The translations under genes and the position numbers were made by a program. Positions 8,321-16,651 of a stretch of 64,000 nt of DNA are shown here, in pieces. A model generated the notes under the pieces. It was not told the DNA's origin. It saw only the letters and a program-made list of their open reading frames with translations, and searched no databases. This DNA is from Novosphingobium sediminis (GTDB lineage Bacteria; Pseudomonadota; Alphaproteobacteria; Sphingomonadales; Sphingomonadaceae): contig NZ_BJYR01000015.1 in assembly GCF_007991615.1 (NCBI RefSeq), positions 62,001 through 126,000 on the forward strand. Direction: 5' to 3'. How positions within the stretch are numbered: the stretch's first letter is position 1; each line of letters starts with the position of its first letter.

Positions 8321-9506
8321 GCAACACCTGCCCGCCTCCCCATGGACGCAGCGCGCTGATCTCGCCGCACTCGTCGCCGCGCTCGATCCTGCGGGCGAAG
8401 GCCTTGTCCGCTATGTCGGCGGCGCGGTGCGCGATACGCTGCTGGACATCGCGGTGAAAGACATCGACATGGCGACCCCGCTCGAGCCGCCTGCGGTGAT
8501 CGAGCGCCTCAAGGCGGCCGGCATCCGCAGCGTGCCCACCGGCCTAGCCCACGGGACGGTGACCGCCGTGCTGGAAGGCGGCCCGGTCGAAATCACCACC
8601 CTGCGCCGCGATGTGTCGACCGACGGCCGCCACGCCACCGTGGCGTTCTCGCAGGACTGGCAGGAGGACGCCGCCCGCCGCGATTTCACGATCAACGCGC
8701 TCTACGCCGATCCGCGCGATCTCACCGTCCACGATTACTTCGGCGGCCTCGATGATCTTGCCGCCCGCCGCCTCCGCTTCATCGGGGAACCGCAGGACCG
8801 CATCCGCGAGGACTACCTGCGCATCCTGCGCTACTTCCGCTTCCAGGCGCGCTTTGGCTCGCTGCCGGCCGATCCGGATGCCGAAGCGGCCTGCAGCGCG
8901 CTCGCCCCCGGGCTCAAGGGCCTCTCGCGCGAACGCATCGCCAGCGAACTGCTGATGCTGCTTGCTCTGCCCGATCCCTCGGCAACTGTCGCCCGCATGG
9001 CCGAACTCGGGGTGCTTGCGGTCATCCTGCCCGAGGCGGATAGTTCGGCGCTGCCACCCCTGATCGCTGCCGAACACGCACACGCCATCGCCCCCGAGCC
9101 GCTCCGCCGTTTCGCTGCGATGCTTCCCGCCGACCCCTCGCTCGCCGAGCTGGTTGGCGCGCGGCTGCGGCTCTCCATCGCCCAGCGCAAGCACCTCGCG
9201 CTGGTTGCTGCCCGCTCTGTACCTGAAGAAGCCGCTCGCCCGCTTGCCTACAAGGTGGGCCGCGAAGCCGCGCTCGATCGCCTGTTGATCGGCGGCGACA
9301 GCATCGCGCCACTCGAAGGCTGGGATACTCCGCGCTTCCCCCTCAAAGGCGGCATGATCGTTGCGCGCGGGGTCAGCGCAGGACCGGACGTTGCACGTAT
9401 CCTGCGCGCGGTGGAAGCGCAGTGGGTTGCCGAAAGCTTTCCGGATGAGGCGCGCGTGATGGCGCTGCTCGAAGCGGAAATCGCGCGGCGTTCAGACCTC
9501 GTCTGA
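8313..9506 (+). CDS. cca: CCA tRNA nucleotidyltransferase (poly(A) polymerase family)
   Basis: The 397-residue class II nucleotidyltransferase adds or repairs the 3' CCA end of tRNAs. The catalytic head is visible as YVGGAVRD (about 34-41) and the DID metal-binding pair about ten residues later. The motifs TVAFSQDWQEDAARRDFTIN and EDYLRILRYFRF follow in the usual order. I place the start at the ATG at 8313, inside the NUDIX stop, because the longer version adds unrelated residues. The 3' end overlaps the convergent J-domain gene by 15 bases. Confidence 0.92.
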   Translation: MDEQHLPASPWTQRADLAALVAALDPAGEGLVRYVGGAVRDTLLDIAVKDIDMATPLEPPAVIERLKAAGIRSVPTGLAHGTVTAVLEGGPVEITTLRRDVSTDGRHATVAFSQDWQEDAARRDFTINALYADPRDLTVHDYFGGLDDLAARRLRFIGEPQDRIREDYLRILRYFRFQARFGSLPADPDAEAACSALAPGLKGLSRERIASELLMLLALPDPSATVARMAELGVLAVILPEADSSALPPLIAAEHAHAIAPEPLRRFAAMLPADPSLAELVGARLRLSIAQRKHLALVAARSVPEEAARPLAYKVGREAALDRLLIGGDSIAPLEGWDTPRFPLKGGMIVARGVSAGPDVARILRAVEAQWVAESFPDEARVMALLEAEIARRSDLV

Positions 9507-10037
9507 ACCCTTCCACTCGCGCCGTTCTTCGGCAGCGCGCAGCACTTCATAGGCTGTCTGCAGCTTCAGGAATTCCGCTGCCGCCGCAGCATCGCCGGGC
9601 CGCACGTCGGGGTGAACTTCCTTCGCCTTAGAACGCCACGCCTTGCGCACCGCCTCGAAGTCCGCGTCCACATCGAGCCCCAGCGCTTCCAGCGCGCGCA
9701 TTTCGTCGCGGCTGCGGCTGCCGTCTCCGGGGCCAGCCCACGATTGGTAGGCCGATTGCGCATAGCCCGAAGCCTCGCCGCGCTCCGCCTTCTCGCGCAG
9801 TTCGGCCTCTTCCTTGTCGAGCCCCTCGAAGTAGTTCCAGCCCTGATTGTACTCGGCGGCATGGGCCACGCAGAAGTACCAGCGCTCCGGGCTGTTGGGC
9901 GATTTGGGGGCGGGGCACTCGCCCTTGTTGTTGCATCCGGCGCGGTCGCACAGGCGCACGGGGGCAGCCTCGCGCGCGCTTTCATAGCCGCGCCACCGGG
10001 GAAAGCCCCAGTCTGCCGATCTGCCCTGCCGTGCCAC
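9492..10037 (-). CDS. J-domain protein with an N-terminal cysteine cluster
   Basis: The 181-residue protein has its J domain at the C-terminus (about 115-175, with HPD at 142-144), which would stimulate DnaK ATPase. The N-terminal third has C30, C35, C41, C56 and H59 in a spacing that looks like a small zinc-binding knuckle. There is no Gly/Phe region or DnaJ zinc finger, so this is not a classical DnaJ. It sits 22 bases downstream of pal on the same strand, so it may ride on the Tol-Pal transcript. Its client is unknown. Confidence 0.85.
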   Translation of the reverse strand: MARQGRSADWGFPRWRGYESAREAAPVRLCDRAGCNNKGECPAPKSPNSPERWYFCVAHAAEYNQGWNYFEGLDKEEAELREKAERGEASGYAQSAYQSWAGPGDGSRSRDEMRALEALGLDVDADFEAVRKAWRSKAKEVHPDVRPGDAAAAAEFLKLQTAYEVLRAAEERREWKGSDEV

Positions 10038-10059
10038 TGTTTTGTCCCGTACCTGCCGC

Positions 10060-10578
10060 TTACTCGACCGTCACGGTCACCGCGCGGCGGTTCTTGGCCC
10101 AGCTGGCTTCATCCGAACCCAGCGCGACCGGGCGTTCCTTGCCATAGCTCACCGTGGTGATCCGCGAGGCATCGATGCCAAGGCTCACGAGGTAGTTCTT
10201 TGCCGAATTGGCGCGGCGCTCACCCAGCGCGAGGTTGTAGTCACGCGTGCCGCGTTCGTCGGCATGGCCTTCCACGGTCACGCGCTTGCCCGGATAGCGC
10301 GCCAGCCACTGCGCCTGGCTCTGCAGGATGCCCTGATCCTCGCTATCGATGTTATAGCGGTCGGTATCGAACAGGATCGTATCCGCCAGCACCGAGGCCA
10401 TGAAATCGGCGCGGCTGCCCGGGGTCGGGCCTGTCGGCGTGCTGACCGGCGGCGGCGGGGTCGTGGTGGTCGTCGTCGCGCCGCTCGGCTGCGGCGGCAG
10501 TTCCTTGGGCTTGGTGGCGCAGCCCGCAAGCGCGAGGCCGGAAGTGAGCAGCAGGGCTGTGAGGATCTGGCGGTTCAC
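10060..10578 (-). CDS. pal: Peptidoglycan-associated lipoprotein Pal
   Basis: The 172-residue outer-membrane lipoprotein anchors the Tol system to peptidoglycan. It has a signal peptide ending in the lipobox LALAGC, a Pro/Thr-rich linker and a C-terminal OmpA-like domain with VEGHADERGTRDYN and LGERRANS. The GTG at 10578 is preferred over an upstream ATG because AAAGGAGA lies about 9 bases before it and it yields a short, clean signal peptide. It is the last tol gene, separated from tolB by 75 bases. Confidence 0.95.
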   Translation of the reverse strand: MNRQILTALLLTSGLALAGCATKPKELPPQPSGATTTTTTPPPPVSTPTGPTPGSRADFMASVLADTILFDTDRYNIDSEDQGILQSQAQWLARYPGKRVTVEGHADERGTRDYNLALGERRANSAKNYLVSLGIDASRITTVSYGKERPVALGSDEASWAKNRRAVTVTVE

Positions 10579-10653
10579 GGACGGGTCTCCTTTGGTCAAT
10601 CAGCGCCAGAGTGCATTGCACAAGGCGAATCGGCAAACTGTTTTGCCATCGAT

Positions 10654-12066
10654 TTATGGCAGTACAGGGCCCCACGCGGGGTCTGACGCGTCTACCGGCG
10701 TATTCAGTCGCCGCTCGTTACGCCCGGTCAGGTCAACTTGCCAGATCGAGGTCTTGCCGGTGGTTTTCGCAGTGCGGAAAAACTGCACGATGCGGCCATT
10801 GGGCGACCACGTCGGTGCCTCGTCCTGCCAGCTGTCCGTCAGGTAGCGCATCTCGCCGCCCTGCGGGTTCATCACCGCGATGCGCAAGTTGCCCGCAATG
10901 TGCGTGAAGGCGATCTGGTCCCCGCGCGGGCTCCACTCTGGCGTGGCGGAGCGCCCGCCGAAGAAGCTGATGCGCTTCTGGTTCGTCCCGTCGGCGTTCA
11001 TCACATAGACCTGCTGGCTGCCCGAACGATCGCTCTCGAACACGATCTTGGTGCCATCGGGCGAATAGCTGCCGCCCACGTCGATCCCCGGCGAATCCGT
11101 CAGCTTCACCGATTCCCCGCCGGTCGAAGGCACGCGGTAGATGTCCGTGTTCCCGGCAATCGCCATCGAATAGAGGATGTACTTGCCATCTGGCGACCAG
11201 CGCGGCGCGAAGGTCGGCCCCTTGCCCTCGGTCACCAGCCGCTGCTGTCCGCTGCCGATATCGTAGACATAGATGCGCGGTGTGCCGTTGAGGAAGCTGA
11301 GGTAGGCGATCTTCGAATAGTCAGGCGAATAGCGCGGGGTCAGCGCGGTTGCCTGCCCGTTGGTGATGAAGCGGTGGTTCGCCCCGTCCGAATCCATGAT
11401 CGCCAACTGCTTGCGGCGATTACCCTTCGGCCCGGTCTCGGCGATGTAGGCGATCTTGCTGTCGAAGAACGGACTTTCGCCAGAAAGCCGCGAATAGACC
11501 ATGTCTGCACACTTGTGCGCCGCGCGCCGCCATTCCTCGGGCTTCACCACATAGCCCTGCCGCGCCAGTTCGCTGCCGAGCGCGACGTCATAGAGGTAGC
11601 AGCCCACTGTCAGCCGTCCGTCCGCACCCGCCTTGACGAAGCCCTGCACCAGCATTTCCGCCGAACGCGCGCGCCAGCCGGGAAAGGCAGGGGCCGTCAC
11701 GTCGCCATAGCCGATCCCTGGCAGCGCATCGGGCCCAACCGGCTTGAACAGCCCGTTATTCTTGAGATCGCCGTAGATCACGCGCGCCAGATTGCGCCCC
11801 AGCGCTTCGGTATTCCCGCCTTCCGCCGGAGTGGGCACCATTTCGTTGGTCGGGAACGTGGGGATGGCGATGCCAAGGTCCTGCCAGTCGCTATCGTCCG
11901 TCACCGAACCCGTCAGGCCATCATCAGCAGGCGCCGCCGTGGCCGATGCGGCGGGTGCGGGCTTCGCCGGGGCGGCTTTGGCGGGCGCGGCCTGTTGGGC
12001 AGATGCGGGAACAGCAAGCGCCGCCATCACGGCGGCAGCGATAAGGGCAGGAATAGCAGGCTTCAT
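10654..12066 (-). CDS. tolB: Tol-Pal system beta-propeller protein TolB
   Basis: The 470-residue periplasmic protein has a signal peptide (about 1-23, ending ASA), an N-terminal TolB domain and a C-terminal six-bladed propeller. Repeats such as RWSPDGKYILYS, SYSPDGTKIVFES, EWSPRGDQIAFT and TWSPNGRIV mark the blades. It bridges TolA and Pal during outer-membrane invagination at division. Its ATG overlaps the tolA stop (ATGA). An alanine/lysine/proline-rich stretch directly after the signal peptide is a lineage-specific linker. Confidence 0.96.
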   Translation of the reverse strand: MKPAIPALIAAAVMAALAVPASAQQAAPAKAAPAKPAPAASATAAPADDGLTGSVTDDSDWQDLGIAIPTFPTNEMVPTPAEGGNTEALGRNLARVIYGDLKNNGLFKPVGPDALPGIGYGDVTAPAFPGWRARSAEMLVQGFVKAGADGRLTVGCYLYDVALGSELARQGYVVKPEEWRRAAHKCADMVYSRLSGESPFFDSKIAYIAETGPKGNRRKQLAIMDSDGANHRFITNGQATALTPRYSPDYSKIAYLSFLNGTPRIYVYDIGSGQQRLVTEGKGPTFAPRWSPDGKYILYSMAIAGNTDIYRVPSTGGESVKLTDSPGIDVGGSYSPDGTKIVFESDRSGSQQVYVMNADGTNQKRISFFGGRSATPEWSPRGDQIAFTHIAGNLRIAVMNPQGGEMRYLTDSWQDEAPTWSPNGRIVQFFRTAKTTGKTSIWQVDLTGRNERRLNTPVDASDPAWGPVLP

Positions 12067-12965
12067 TGCGACAACTTCCTGTCAAACCGGAAACTCGCGA
12101 TGCGTTTCCACTTGGCGTAGTAGGGCGAAGGCAGGTTGAACGGCGCGGCCAGTTGCACTGCGCGGATCGCTTGTTCGGCATGGCGCTGCGCCTGCGCGCG
12201 GTTGCTATCGGTGATCCCCGATTGCGAGACCACGACAGGCCGGCCGGCGAGGCTGCCGTCGGGATTGAGGTTCCACGAAAGCACCGTCACCAGCTTGTCC
12301 GCATCGACGCCCTGCGGCGCAGTCCAGTGCGGCTTGATCTGGCGCGAGATCCCGCTGACGAGCGAAGCCGCAACTTCCGGACCGAACGCGGCAGCGGGCG
12401 GCGTGGTTGCCGTGCCCGGCTTGCTCGATCCCGGAATGCCGCTCAGGAAATCATTGCCGATCCGGCTCGCCCCGGTCGGCGTATCCGGACGGCGACGCAG
12501 GCGCTCGTCGGCCGGTGCGGCCGCCGCCGCTGCGGGCTTGGCGGGAACTGGCTTGGCGACCGGCTTTTGCGGCGGCGCAGGCACCGCGCGCGGCTGCGGG
12601 GCGAGCACGGGCTTCGGCTGCGGCGCAGGTTTGGCCTGCGGCGGAGGCGGTGGTGGCGCGGGCTTGGGCTGCGGCTTGGCGACTTCGGGCGCGGGCTGCG
12701 GCGGTGCCGGCTCCGGCGCAGGCTCGCCCAGCACCGGCGCGACGTCCGGCGCAGTCTCGGCATCGGGCTGCGGCGAGGTCGATTGATCGGCGATCTCGTC
12801 CGAAAAAGTCACCGTCATCCGCTCGGGCGGCGACATGATCGACTTGCCCGGCGGCGAGAGCGTGAGCGCCGCGATCAGGCCCACGTGCGCCGCCAGCGCG
12901 ATGACAAGCGCCAGCATTTCCTCACGCGAGAGGCCCGATGAGGGGGAAGAGGCGCTCATCCCCAT
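12063..12965 (-). CDS. tolA: Tol-Pal system protein TolA (energy-transducing arm)
   Basis: The 300-residue protein has one N-terminal membrane helix (about 15-38), a long Pro/Ala/Lys-rich periplasmic arm and a compact C-terminal domain (about 205-300) with two-helix plus beta features of TolA/TonB. The family is poorly conserved, so the call depends on position between tolR and tolB as well as architecture. I place the start at the ATG at 12965, 4 bases after the tolR stop; a second ATG at 12959 is equally possible. Annotation tools might also call it a TonB C-terminal domain protein. Confidence 0.9.
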   Translation of the reverse strand: MGMSASSPSSGLSREEMLALVIALAAHVGLIAALTLSPPGKSIMSPPERMTVTFSDEIADQSTSPQPDAETAPDVAPVLGEPAPEPAPPQPAPEVAKPQPKPAPPPPPPQAKPAPQPKPVLAPQPRAVPAPPQKPVAKPVPAKPAAAAAAPADERLRRRPDTPTGASRIGNDFLSGIPGSSKPGTATTPPAAAFGPEVAASLVSGISRQIKPHWTAPQGVDADKLVTVLSWNLNPDGSLAGRPVVVSQSGITDSNRAQAQRHAEQAIRAVQLAAPFNLPSPYYAKWKRIASFRFDRKLSQ

Positions 12966-12969
12966 ATGC

Positions 12970-13425
12970 TTAAGGAGCCGTGACTGAACCGTTGGTGACC
13001 AGCGAGATCGACTTGAACCCGGCGGCATTGAGTGCACCCATCACCGCCACCACCCGGCCATAATCAAGGCTGCGGTCCGCGCGCAGCGTCACCAGCGGCA
13101 GCTTGCCGCCCGGCCCTGGCACCGCCAGCCCGGTCAGCCGGTCGGAAAGCTCACCCGGCGCAAGTTCCTGGTCGTCGAGGAAGATGCGCCCCTCGCCGTC
13201 CATACTCACGGTGATCGCCTTCTGGTCGGTCTTGAGCGCTTCGGCGCGGCTGTCCGGCAGATCGATCGGCACGCCCGCGGTCAGCATCGGCGCGGTCACC
13301 ATGAAGATAATGAGGAGCACCAGCATCACGTCGACCAGCGGCGTCACGTTGATCTCGCTCATCGCAGCACCGCGCCCGCGGCCCCGCCGCCCGCGCCTGC
13401 CGCCACCGCCAGAGGCCATGTTCAT
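12970..13425 (-). CDS. tolR: Tol-Pal system protein TolR (ExbD family)
   Basis: The 151-residue biopolymer-transport protein begins with a Gly/Arg-rich cytoplasmic stretch. It then has the conserved SEINVTPLVDVMLVLLIIFM, with the ion-pathway aspartate in LVDVMLV, and a periplasmic domain. It pairs with TolQ to couple proton flow to TolA movement. The ATG at 13425 is chosen since the longer upstream frame overlaps tolQ; another ATG lies two codons on. The stop is 4 bases before tolA. Confidence 0.93.
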   Translation of the reverse strand: MNMASGGGGRRGRRGRGRGAAMSEINVTPLVDVMLVLLIIFMVTAPMLTAGVPIDLPDSRAEALKTDQKAITVSMDGEGRIFLDDQELAPGELSDRLTGLAVPGPGGKLPLVTLRADRSLDYGRVVAVMGALNAAGFKSISLVTNGSVTAP

Positions 13426-13435
13426 CGCCACGGCC

Positions 13436-14161
13436 CTACTGCTCCAGTTCGCGGCTGAGCGTCGCGTGGAAGCGGTCGGCAAAGCGGAACAGCCGCGTTT
13501 CGAAGCGGTTCACTCGGTGCGAAAAGCGGTTGTAGGCAATCACCGCAGGGATCGCCGCAAACAGGCCGATGGCCGTGGCAAACAGCGCCTCCGAAATGCC
13601 CGGCGCCACCACCGCGAGCGAGGAATTCTGCTGTGCACCGATGTTGAAGAAGCTGTCCATGATGCCCCACACCGTGCCGAACAGGCCGACGAACGGCGCG
13701 ACAGAACCCACCGTGGCAAGGAAGTTGAGCCGCCCCGCCATCCGGTCGGCCTCCGCCGTCACCACACTCTCCATCGCGCTGTTGAGCCGCTGGCGCGTGC
13801 CTTCACGGTCGATCGACTTGCCCGAAGTGGAGCGCCGCCATTCCGCCAGCGCGGCCGTCACCACGCGCGCGCTGGGCACGTCCTTCGCGCCGTTCTCCTT
13901 GTGGAAGGCATCGACATCGCGCGCTTCCCAGAACGCGGCCTCATACTTGTCGCACTTGCGCTCCGCCCCGGCCATGCGCAGCGAGAACGAGACCACGATC
14001 ATCCACACCCAGATCGAGGCAAGCACCAGCGCGCCCATCACCACCTGCACCACGATATCGGCGTGGAGGAACAGCGCCACCGGGTTGAGCCGGGTGGGCA
14101 TGCCAGCCGTGACACCTGCGGTGACCTCGGCAGCGGCAACGGCAAGAACGGAAAGCATCAT
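13436..14161 (-). CDS. tolQ: Tol-Pal system proton channel protein TolQ (ExbB/MotA family)
   Basis: The 241-residue inner-membrane protein has three membrane segments: one near 30-60, and two in the conserved stretch with ATVGSVAPFVGLFGTVWGIM and ISEALFATAIGLFAAIPAV. These are hallmarks of the ExbB/TolQ family. It overlaps ybgC by 4 bases (ATGA at 14161) and is followed by tolR after 10 bases. Confidence 0.95.
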   Translation of the reverse strand: MMLSVLAVAAAEVTAGVTAGMPTRLNPVALFLHADIVVQVVMGALVLASIWVWMIVVSFSLRMAGAERKCDKYEAAFWEARDVDAFHKENGAKDVPSARVVTAALAEWRRSTSGKSIDREGTRQRLNSAMESVVTAEADRMAGRLNFLATVGSVAPFVGLFGTVWGIMDSFFNIGAQQNSSLAVVAPGISEALFATAIGLFAAIPAVIAYNRFSHRVNRFETRLFRFADRFHATLSRELEQ

Positions 14162-14625
14162 GGATGGACGGACCCTTCAGGGGGAGACGCAACAAGCGCC
14201 GTGAATGCGGAATGAAAATGGGCCGGCAGCCGCCGCGCGCGGCCCTGCGGCGAAACGAACGCGACGCGCACCTGCCCGTCGGCCAGAAGCTCGTCCGCGC
14301 GCCACGCCTTCTGGATCAGGCTGCACGTCACGCGTGAAACGTCCGCGACGGTGCTCTCGATCACCACGTCGTCATCTAGCCGCGCCGGGCGGGCATACTT
14401 GAGCGCCAGATCGGTCACGGCAAACGCGCCCTCACCCGCTTCCTGCGCCCCGCGCTGGTCAATCCCCAGCAGGCGGAGCATGTCCGAACGCGCGCGCTCG
14501 AACCAGCGTAGGTAATTCGCGTGATAGACCACCCCCGAAAGATCGGTGTCCTCAAAATAAACGCGTACCGCATAGAGGTGACGCGCGCCGTCGAAACAGC
14601 CGGAGGGGGGGAGCGGTGCAGGCAT
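14158..14625 (-). CDS. ybgC: Tol-Pal associated acyl-CoA thioesterase YbgC
   Basis: The 155-residue hotdog-fold thioesterase has the diagnostic motif YFEDTDLSGVVYHANYL, including the catalytic aspartate. It is the first gene of the tol operon, as in most proteobacteria, where it hydrolyses short- or medium-chain acyl-CoA or acyl-ACP. The ATG at 14625 starts a short variable tail before the conserved VRVYFEDTD. Its stop overlaps tolQ. Confidence 0.93.
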   Translation of the reverse strand: MPAPLPPSGCFDGARHLYAVRVYFEDTDLSGVVYHANYLRWFERARSDMLRLLGIDQRGAQEAGEGAFAVTDLALKYARPARLDDDVVIESTVADVSRVTCSLIQKAWRADELLADGQVRVAFVSPQGRARRLPAHFHSAFTALVASPPEGSVHP

Positions 14626-14704
14626 GCGCGGCCTGTCCTAGCCTTGCCGCGACTCGCGAGGCAAGATCAAAGGCGGCAATTTGTTAACCGATTGCGGTGG
14701 AAGG

Positions 14705-14793
14705 CCCACCCCCGACCCCTCCCGCAGGCGGGAGGGGAGGTTAGTAGCATGTATTACTCCCCTCCCGCTTGCGGGAGGGGCTGGGGGTGGGCC
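14705..14793. repeat. G/C-rich palindromic intergenic repeat, class B copy 1
   Basis: The two ends are inverted copies (CCCACCCC at the left, GGGGTGGG at the right). Each half also contains its own small hairpin, CCCTCCCGC facing GCGGGAGGG. It lies between the HIT gene and ybgC, both on the minus strand, just downstream of HIT. Very similar elements occur at 27326-27419 and 32934-33020. It could form a stable RNA structure and act as a terminator or a REP-like unit. Confidence 0.75.
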
Positions 14794-14801
14794 CTTCTTC
14801 T

Positions 14802-15185
14802 TCAGTCAACCCGCGCCAGCAGCGGGCCAAGCTGACGGCCAGCAAACACGTGCACGTGCAGATGCGGCACTTCCTGATGGCTGTTGGTGCCGGTGTTGGC
14901 GAGCAAACGGTAGCCCGGTGCGACCAGCCCCGCCTCACGCGCGACAAAGCCCACCGCGCGGACGAACCCGGTGATCTCGCCATCCGAAGCCTTGGCCGAA
15001 AAGTCGTCCCAGCTCACATAGGCGCCCTTGGGGATCACCAGAATGTGCGTCGGCGATTGCGGGTTGATATCGTGGAAGGCGAGGCTCCACTCATCCTCAT
15101 AGACCTTCCGGCATGGGATTTCCCCGCGCAGGATCTTCGCAAAGACGTTCTGGTCGTCATAGGGCTGGGTGGCATCGACCGCCAT
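14802..15185 (-). CDS. HIT-family (HINT-like) nucleotide-binding protein
   Basis: The 127-residue histidine-triad protein has the C-terminal active-site motif HLHVHVF and the upstream segments FAKILRGEIPC and HILVIPK typical of the HINT branch, purine nucleoside phosphoramidases. The ATG at 15185 has AGGAG about 9 bases upstream and directly follows the hisE stop at 15187. The longer upstream frame only overlaps hisE. It is the last gene of the histidine cluster. Confidence 0.93.
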   Translation of the reverse strand: MAVDATQPYDDQNVFAKILRGEIPCRKVYEDEWSLAFHDINPQSPTHILVIPKGAYVSWDDFSAKASDGEITGFVRAVGFVAREAGLVAPGYRLLANTGTNSHQEVPHLHVHVFAGRQLGPLLARVD

Positions 15186-15186
15186 A

Positions 15187-15522
15187 TCAAGAGCTCCTGC
15201 TGGCTTTCTCGGCAATCCCGGACGTGCCCTCGCGCCGCTCCAGTTCCGCGGTCACCTGCGCAAGCGAAACCCCGCAATCACCCATCAGCACCAGCAGATG
15301 GAACAGCAGGTCCGCCGCTTCGCCGACCAGCGCTTCCGGGCTGCCGGTCAGCGCGGCGATCACCACTTCGGTCGCTTCCTCGCCCACCTTCTGCGCCATC
15401 TTGCCGCGCCCCTTGGCGTTCAGGCGCGCAACGTAGCTGGCATCCGGATCACCGACGCGGCGCGCGGCGATCGTGGCTTCGAGGCGGGACAGGAGAGTGG
15501 TTGGATCGTCCGGATTTGACAT
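15187..15522 (-). CDS. hisE: Phosphoribosyl-ATP pyrophosphatase HisE
   Basis: The 111-residue MazG-like enzyme converts phosphoribosyl-ATP to phosphoribosyl-AMP in histidine synthesis. Visible motifs are the metal-binding KVGEEATEVVIAA and LVGEAADLLFHLLVLM. Two ATG starts are possible (15522 and 15534, four codons apart); the shorter fits the family better. Unlike the tightly overlapping hisB-H-A-F genes it is separated from hisF by about 370 bases holding the PEP-CTERM micro-gene and its promoter, so its transcription may be partly independent. Confidence 0.93.
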   Translation of the reverse strand: MSNPDDPTTLLSRLEATIAARRVGDPDASYVARLNAKGRGKMAQKVGEEATEVVIAALTGSPEALVGEAADLLFHLLVLMGDCGVSLAQVTAELERREGTSGIAEKASRSS

Positions 15523-15569
15523 ACCGGCGGGCATGGCGCGGCGCCCGGATCAGGTCAAGCGCAGAGCGC

Positions 15570-15740
15570 TCAGTCTTCCTTGCGCTTCGCCACCCGGCGC
15601 CCGATGATCAGGCCGGCAAGCCCGATGGCGAACAAGGCGCCATCCGTAGGCTCAGGAATTGCCGTACCCCCGCTCGCCTGCGCAAAGGCAGGGCCGGTGG
15701 TGAGGACAAGAACAAAAAGGGCAGAGAGCATTCGCGACAC
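15570..15740 (-). CDS. PEP-CTERM anchor micro-protein (56 residues)
   Basis: The product is a signal peptide (1-20, ending PAFA) joined almost directly to a PEP-CTERM-like sorting signal. After only about seven polar residues comes IPEP (28-31), a hydrophobic helix (about 35-47, GALFAIGLAGLIIG) and a basic tail RRVAKRKED. This is the target format of exosortases, which cleave at PEP, here leaving almost no passenger. The GTG at 15740 has AGGA 8 bases upstream; an ATG at 15731 is the alternative. The gene lies between hisF and hisE on the same strand, with its own sigma-54 promoter at 15781-15797. The C-terminal match is good; the role is unknown, and no exosortase is seen in this window. Confidence 0.78.
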   Translation of the reverse strand: MSRMLSALFVLVLTTGPAFAQASGGTAIPEPTDGALFAIGLAGLIIGRRVAKRKED

Positions 15741-15780
15741 GCGAAGGTTCCTAGGGAAGCAGAGATGACTGAAAAGTTAA

Positions 15781-15797
15781 TGCAATGCCTGTGCCAA
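15781..15797 (-). promoter_or_regulatory. Sigma-54 (RpoN) promoter -24/-12
   Basis: On the minus strand the sequence is TTGGCACAGGCATTGCA. The -24 element TGGCAC and the -12 element TTGCA keep the invariant GG and GC exactly 10 bases apart, close to the consensus TGGCACG-N4-TTGCA. Transcription would start near 15770, about 30 bases before the GTG of the PEP-CTERM micro-gene. PEP-CTERM genes in some proteobacteria are known to be controlled by RpoN with the PrsK/PrsR pair, which makes the pairing meaningful. Confidence 0.75.
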
Positions 15798-15889
15798 GAT
15801 GCGAGGAATCAAGGATATAAGCAGGTTTTGCTAGTTAACGTCTGCAGGCCCGAAACAGGATTTGTTAAGTATCCCGACAGTTCTGCACC

Positions 15890-16651
15890 CTAGCCCCGCG
15901 CCGGAATCCCCGCTGACCGCAGCGCTGCATGGGCCTCGGCAATCGAGTGCGTGCCGAAATGGAAGATCGAAGCCGCCAGCACCGCGCTCGCATGCCCCTC
16001 GCGCACACCCGCGACGAGGTGATCGAGATTGCCGACACCCCCGCTCGCGATCACCGGCACCGGCACCGCATCGGCAATCCGCCGCGTCAGTTCGAGGTCG
16101 TAACCCGCCTGCGTCCCGTCCCCGTCCATCGAGGTGACGAGCAGTTCGCCCGCACCCAGTTTCGCGAGGTTTTCGGCATGGGCCAGCGCGTCGATCCCGG
16201 TCGCCTTGCGCCCGCCGTGGGTGAAGATCTCCCACTTGCCCGGCGCCACTCGCCTCGCATCGACCGAGCCAACCACGCACTGCGCGCCAAACCGCTCGGC
16301 AATGTCGCGCACCAGTTCGGGCCGCGCGACCGCTGCGGAATTGACCGCCACCTTGTCCGCCCCCGCCAGCAGCAGCGCGCGCGCGTCCTCGGCGCTGCGC
16401 ACCCCGCCGCCGACCGTCAGCGGCATGAAGCAAACCTCGGCCGTCCGCGCGACGACATCGAGCAGCGTCCCGCGTCCCTCATGGCTCGCCGAAATGTCGA
16501 GAAAGCACAGCTCGTCCGCGCCCGCCTTGTCATAAGCCCGCGCCTGCTCGACCGGATCGCCCGCATCGCGCAGATCGACGAAGTTCACGCCCTTGACCAC
16601 GCGCCCATCGCGCACATCAAGGCAGGGAATGACGCGGACGCGGACGGTCAT
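15890..16651 (-). CDS. hisF: Imidazole glycerol phosphate synthase cyclase subunit HisF
   Basis: The 253-residue TIM barrel forms imidazole glycerol phosphate and AICAR with HisH. The opening [20 protein letters not shown] with catalytic D11-type aspartate, the LTVGGGVRS loop and the phosphate-binding [12 protein letters not shown] are intact. The ATG overlaps the hisA stop by 4 bases. The stop at 15890 ends the tight his block; the next gene downstream is the PEP-CTERM micro-gene. Confidence 0.96.
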   Translation of the reverse strand: MTVRVRVIPCLDVRDGRVVKGVNFVDLRDAGDPVEQARAYDKAGADELCFLDISASHEGRGTLLDVVARTAEVCFMPLTVGGGVRSAEDARALLLAGADKVAVNSAAVARPELVRDIAERFGAQCVVGSVDARRVAPGKWEIFTHGGRKATGIDALAHAENLAKLGAGELLVTSMDGDGTQAGYDLELTRRIADAVPVPVIASGGVGNLDHLVAGVREGHASAVLAASIFHFGTHSIAEAHAALRSAGIPARG

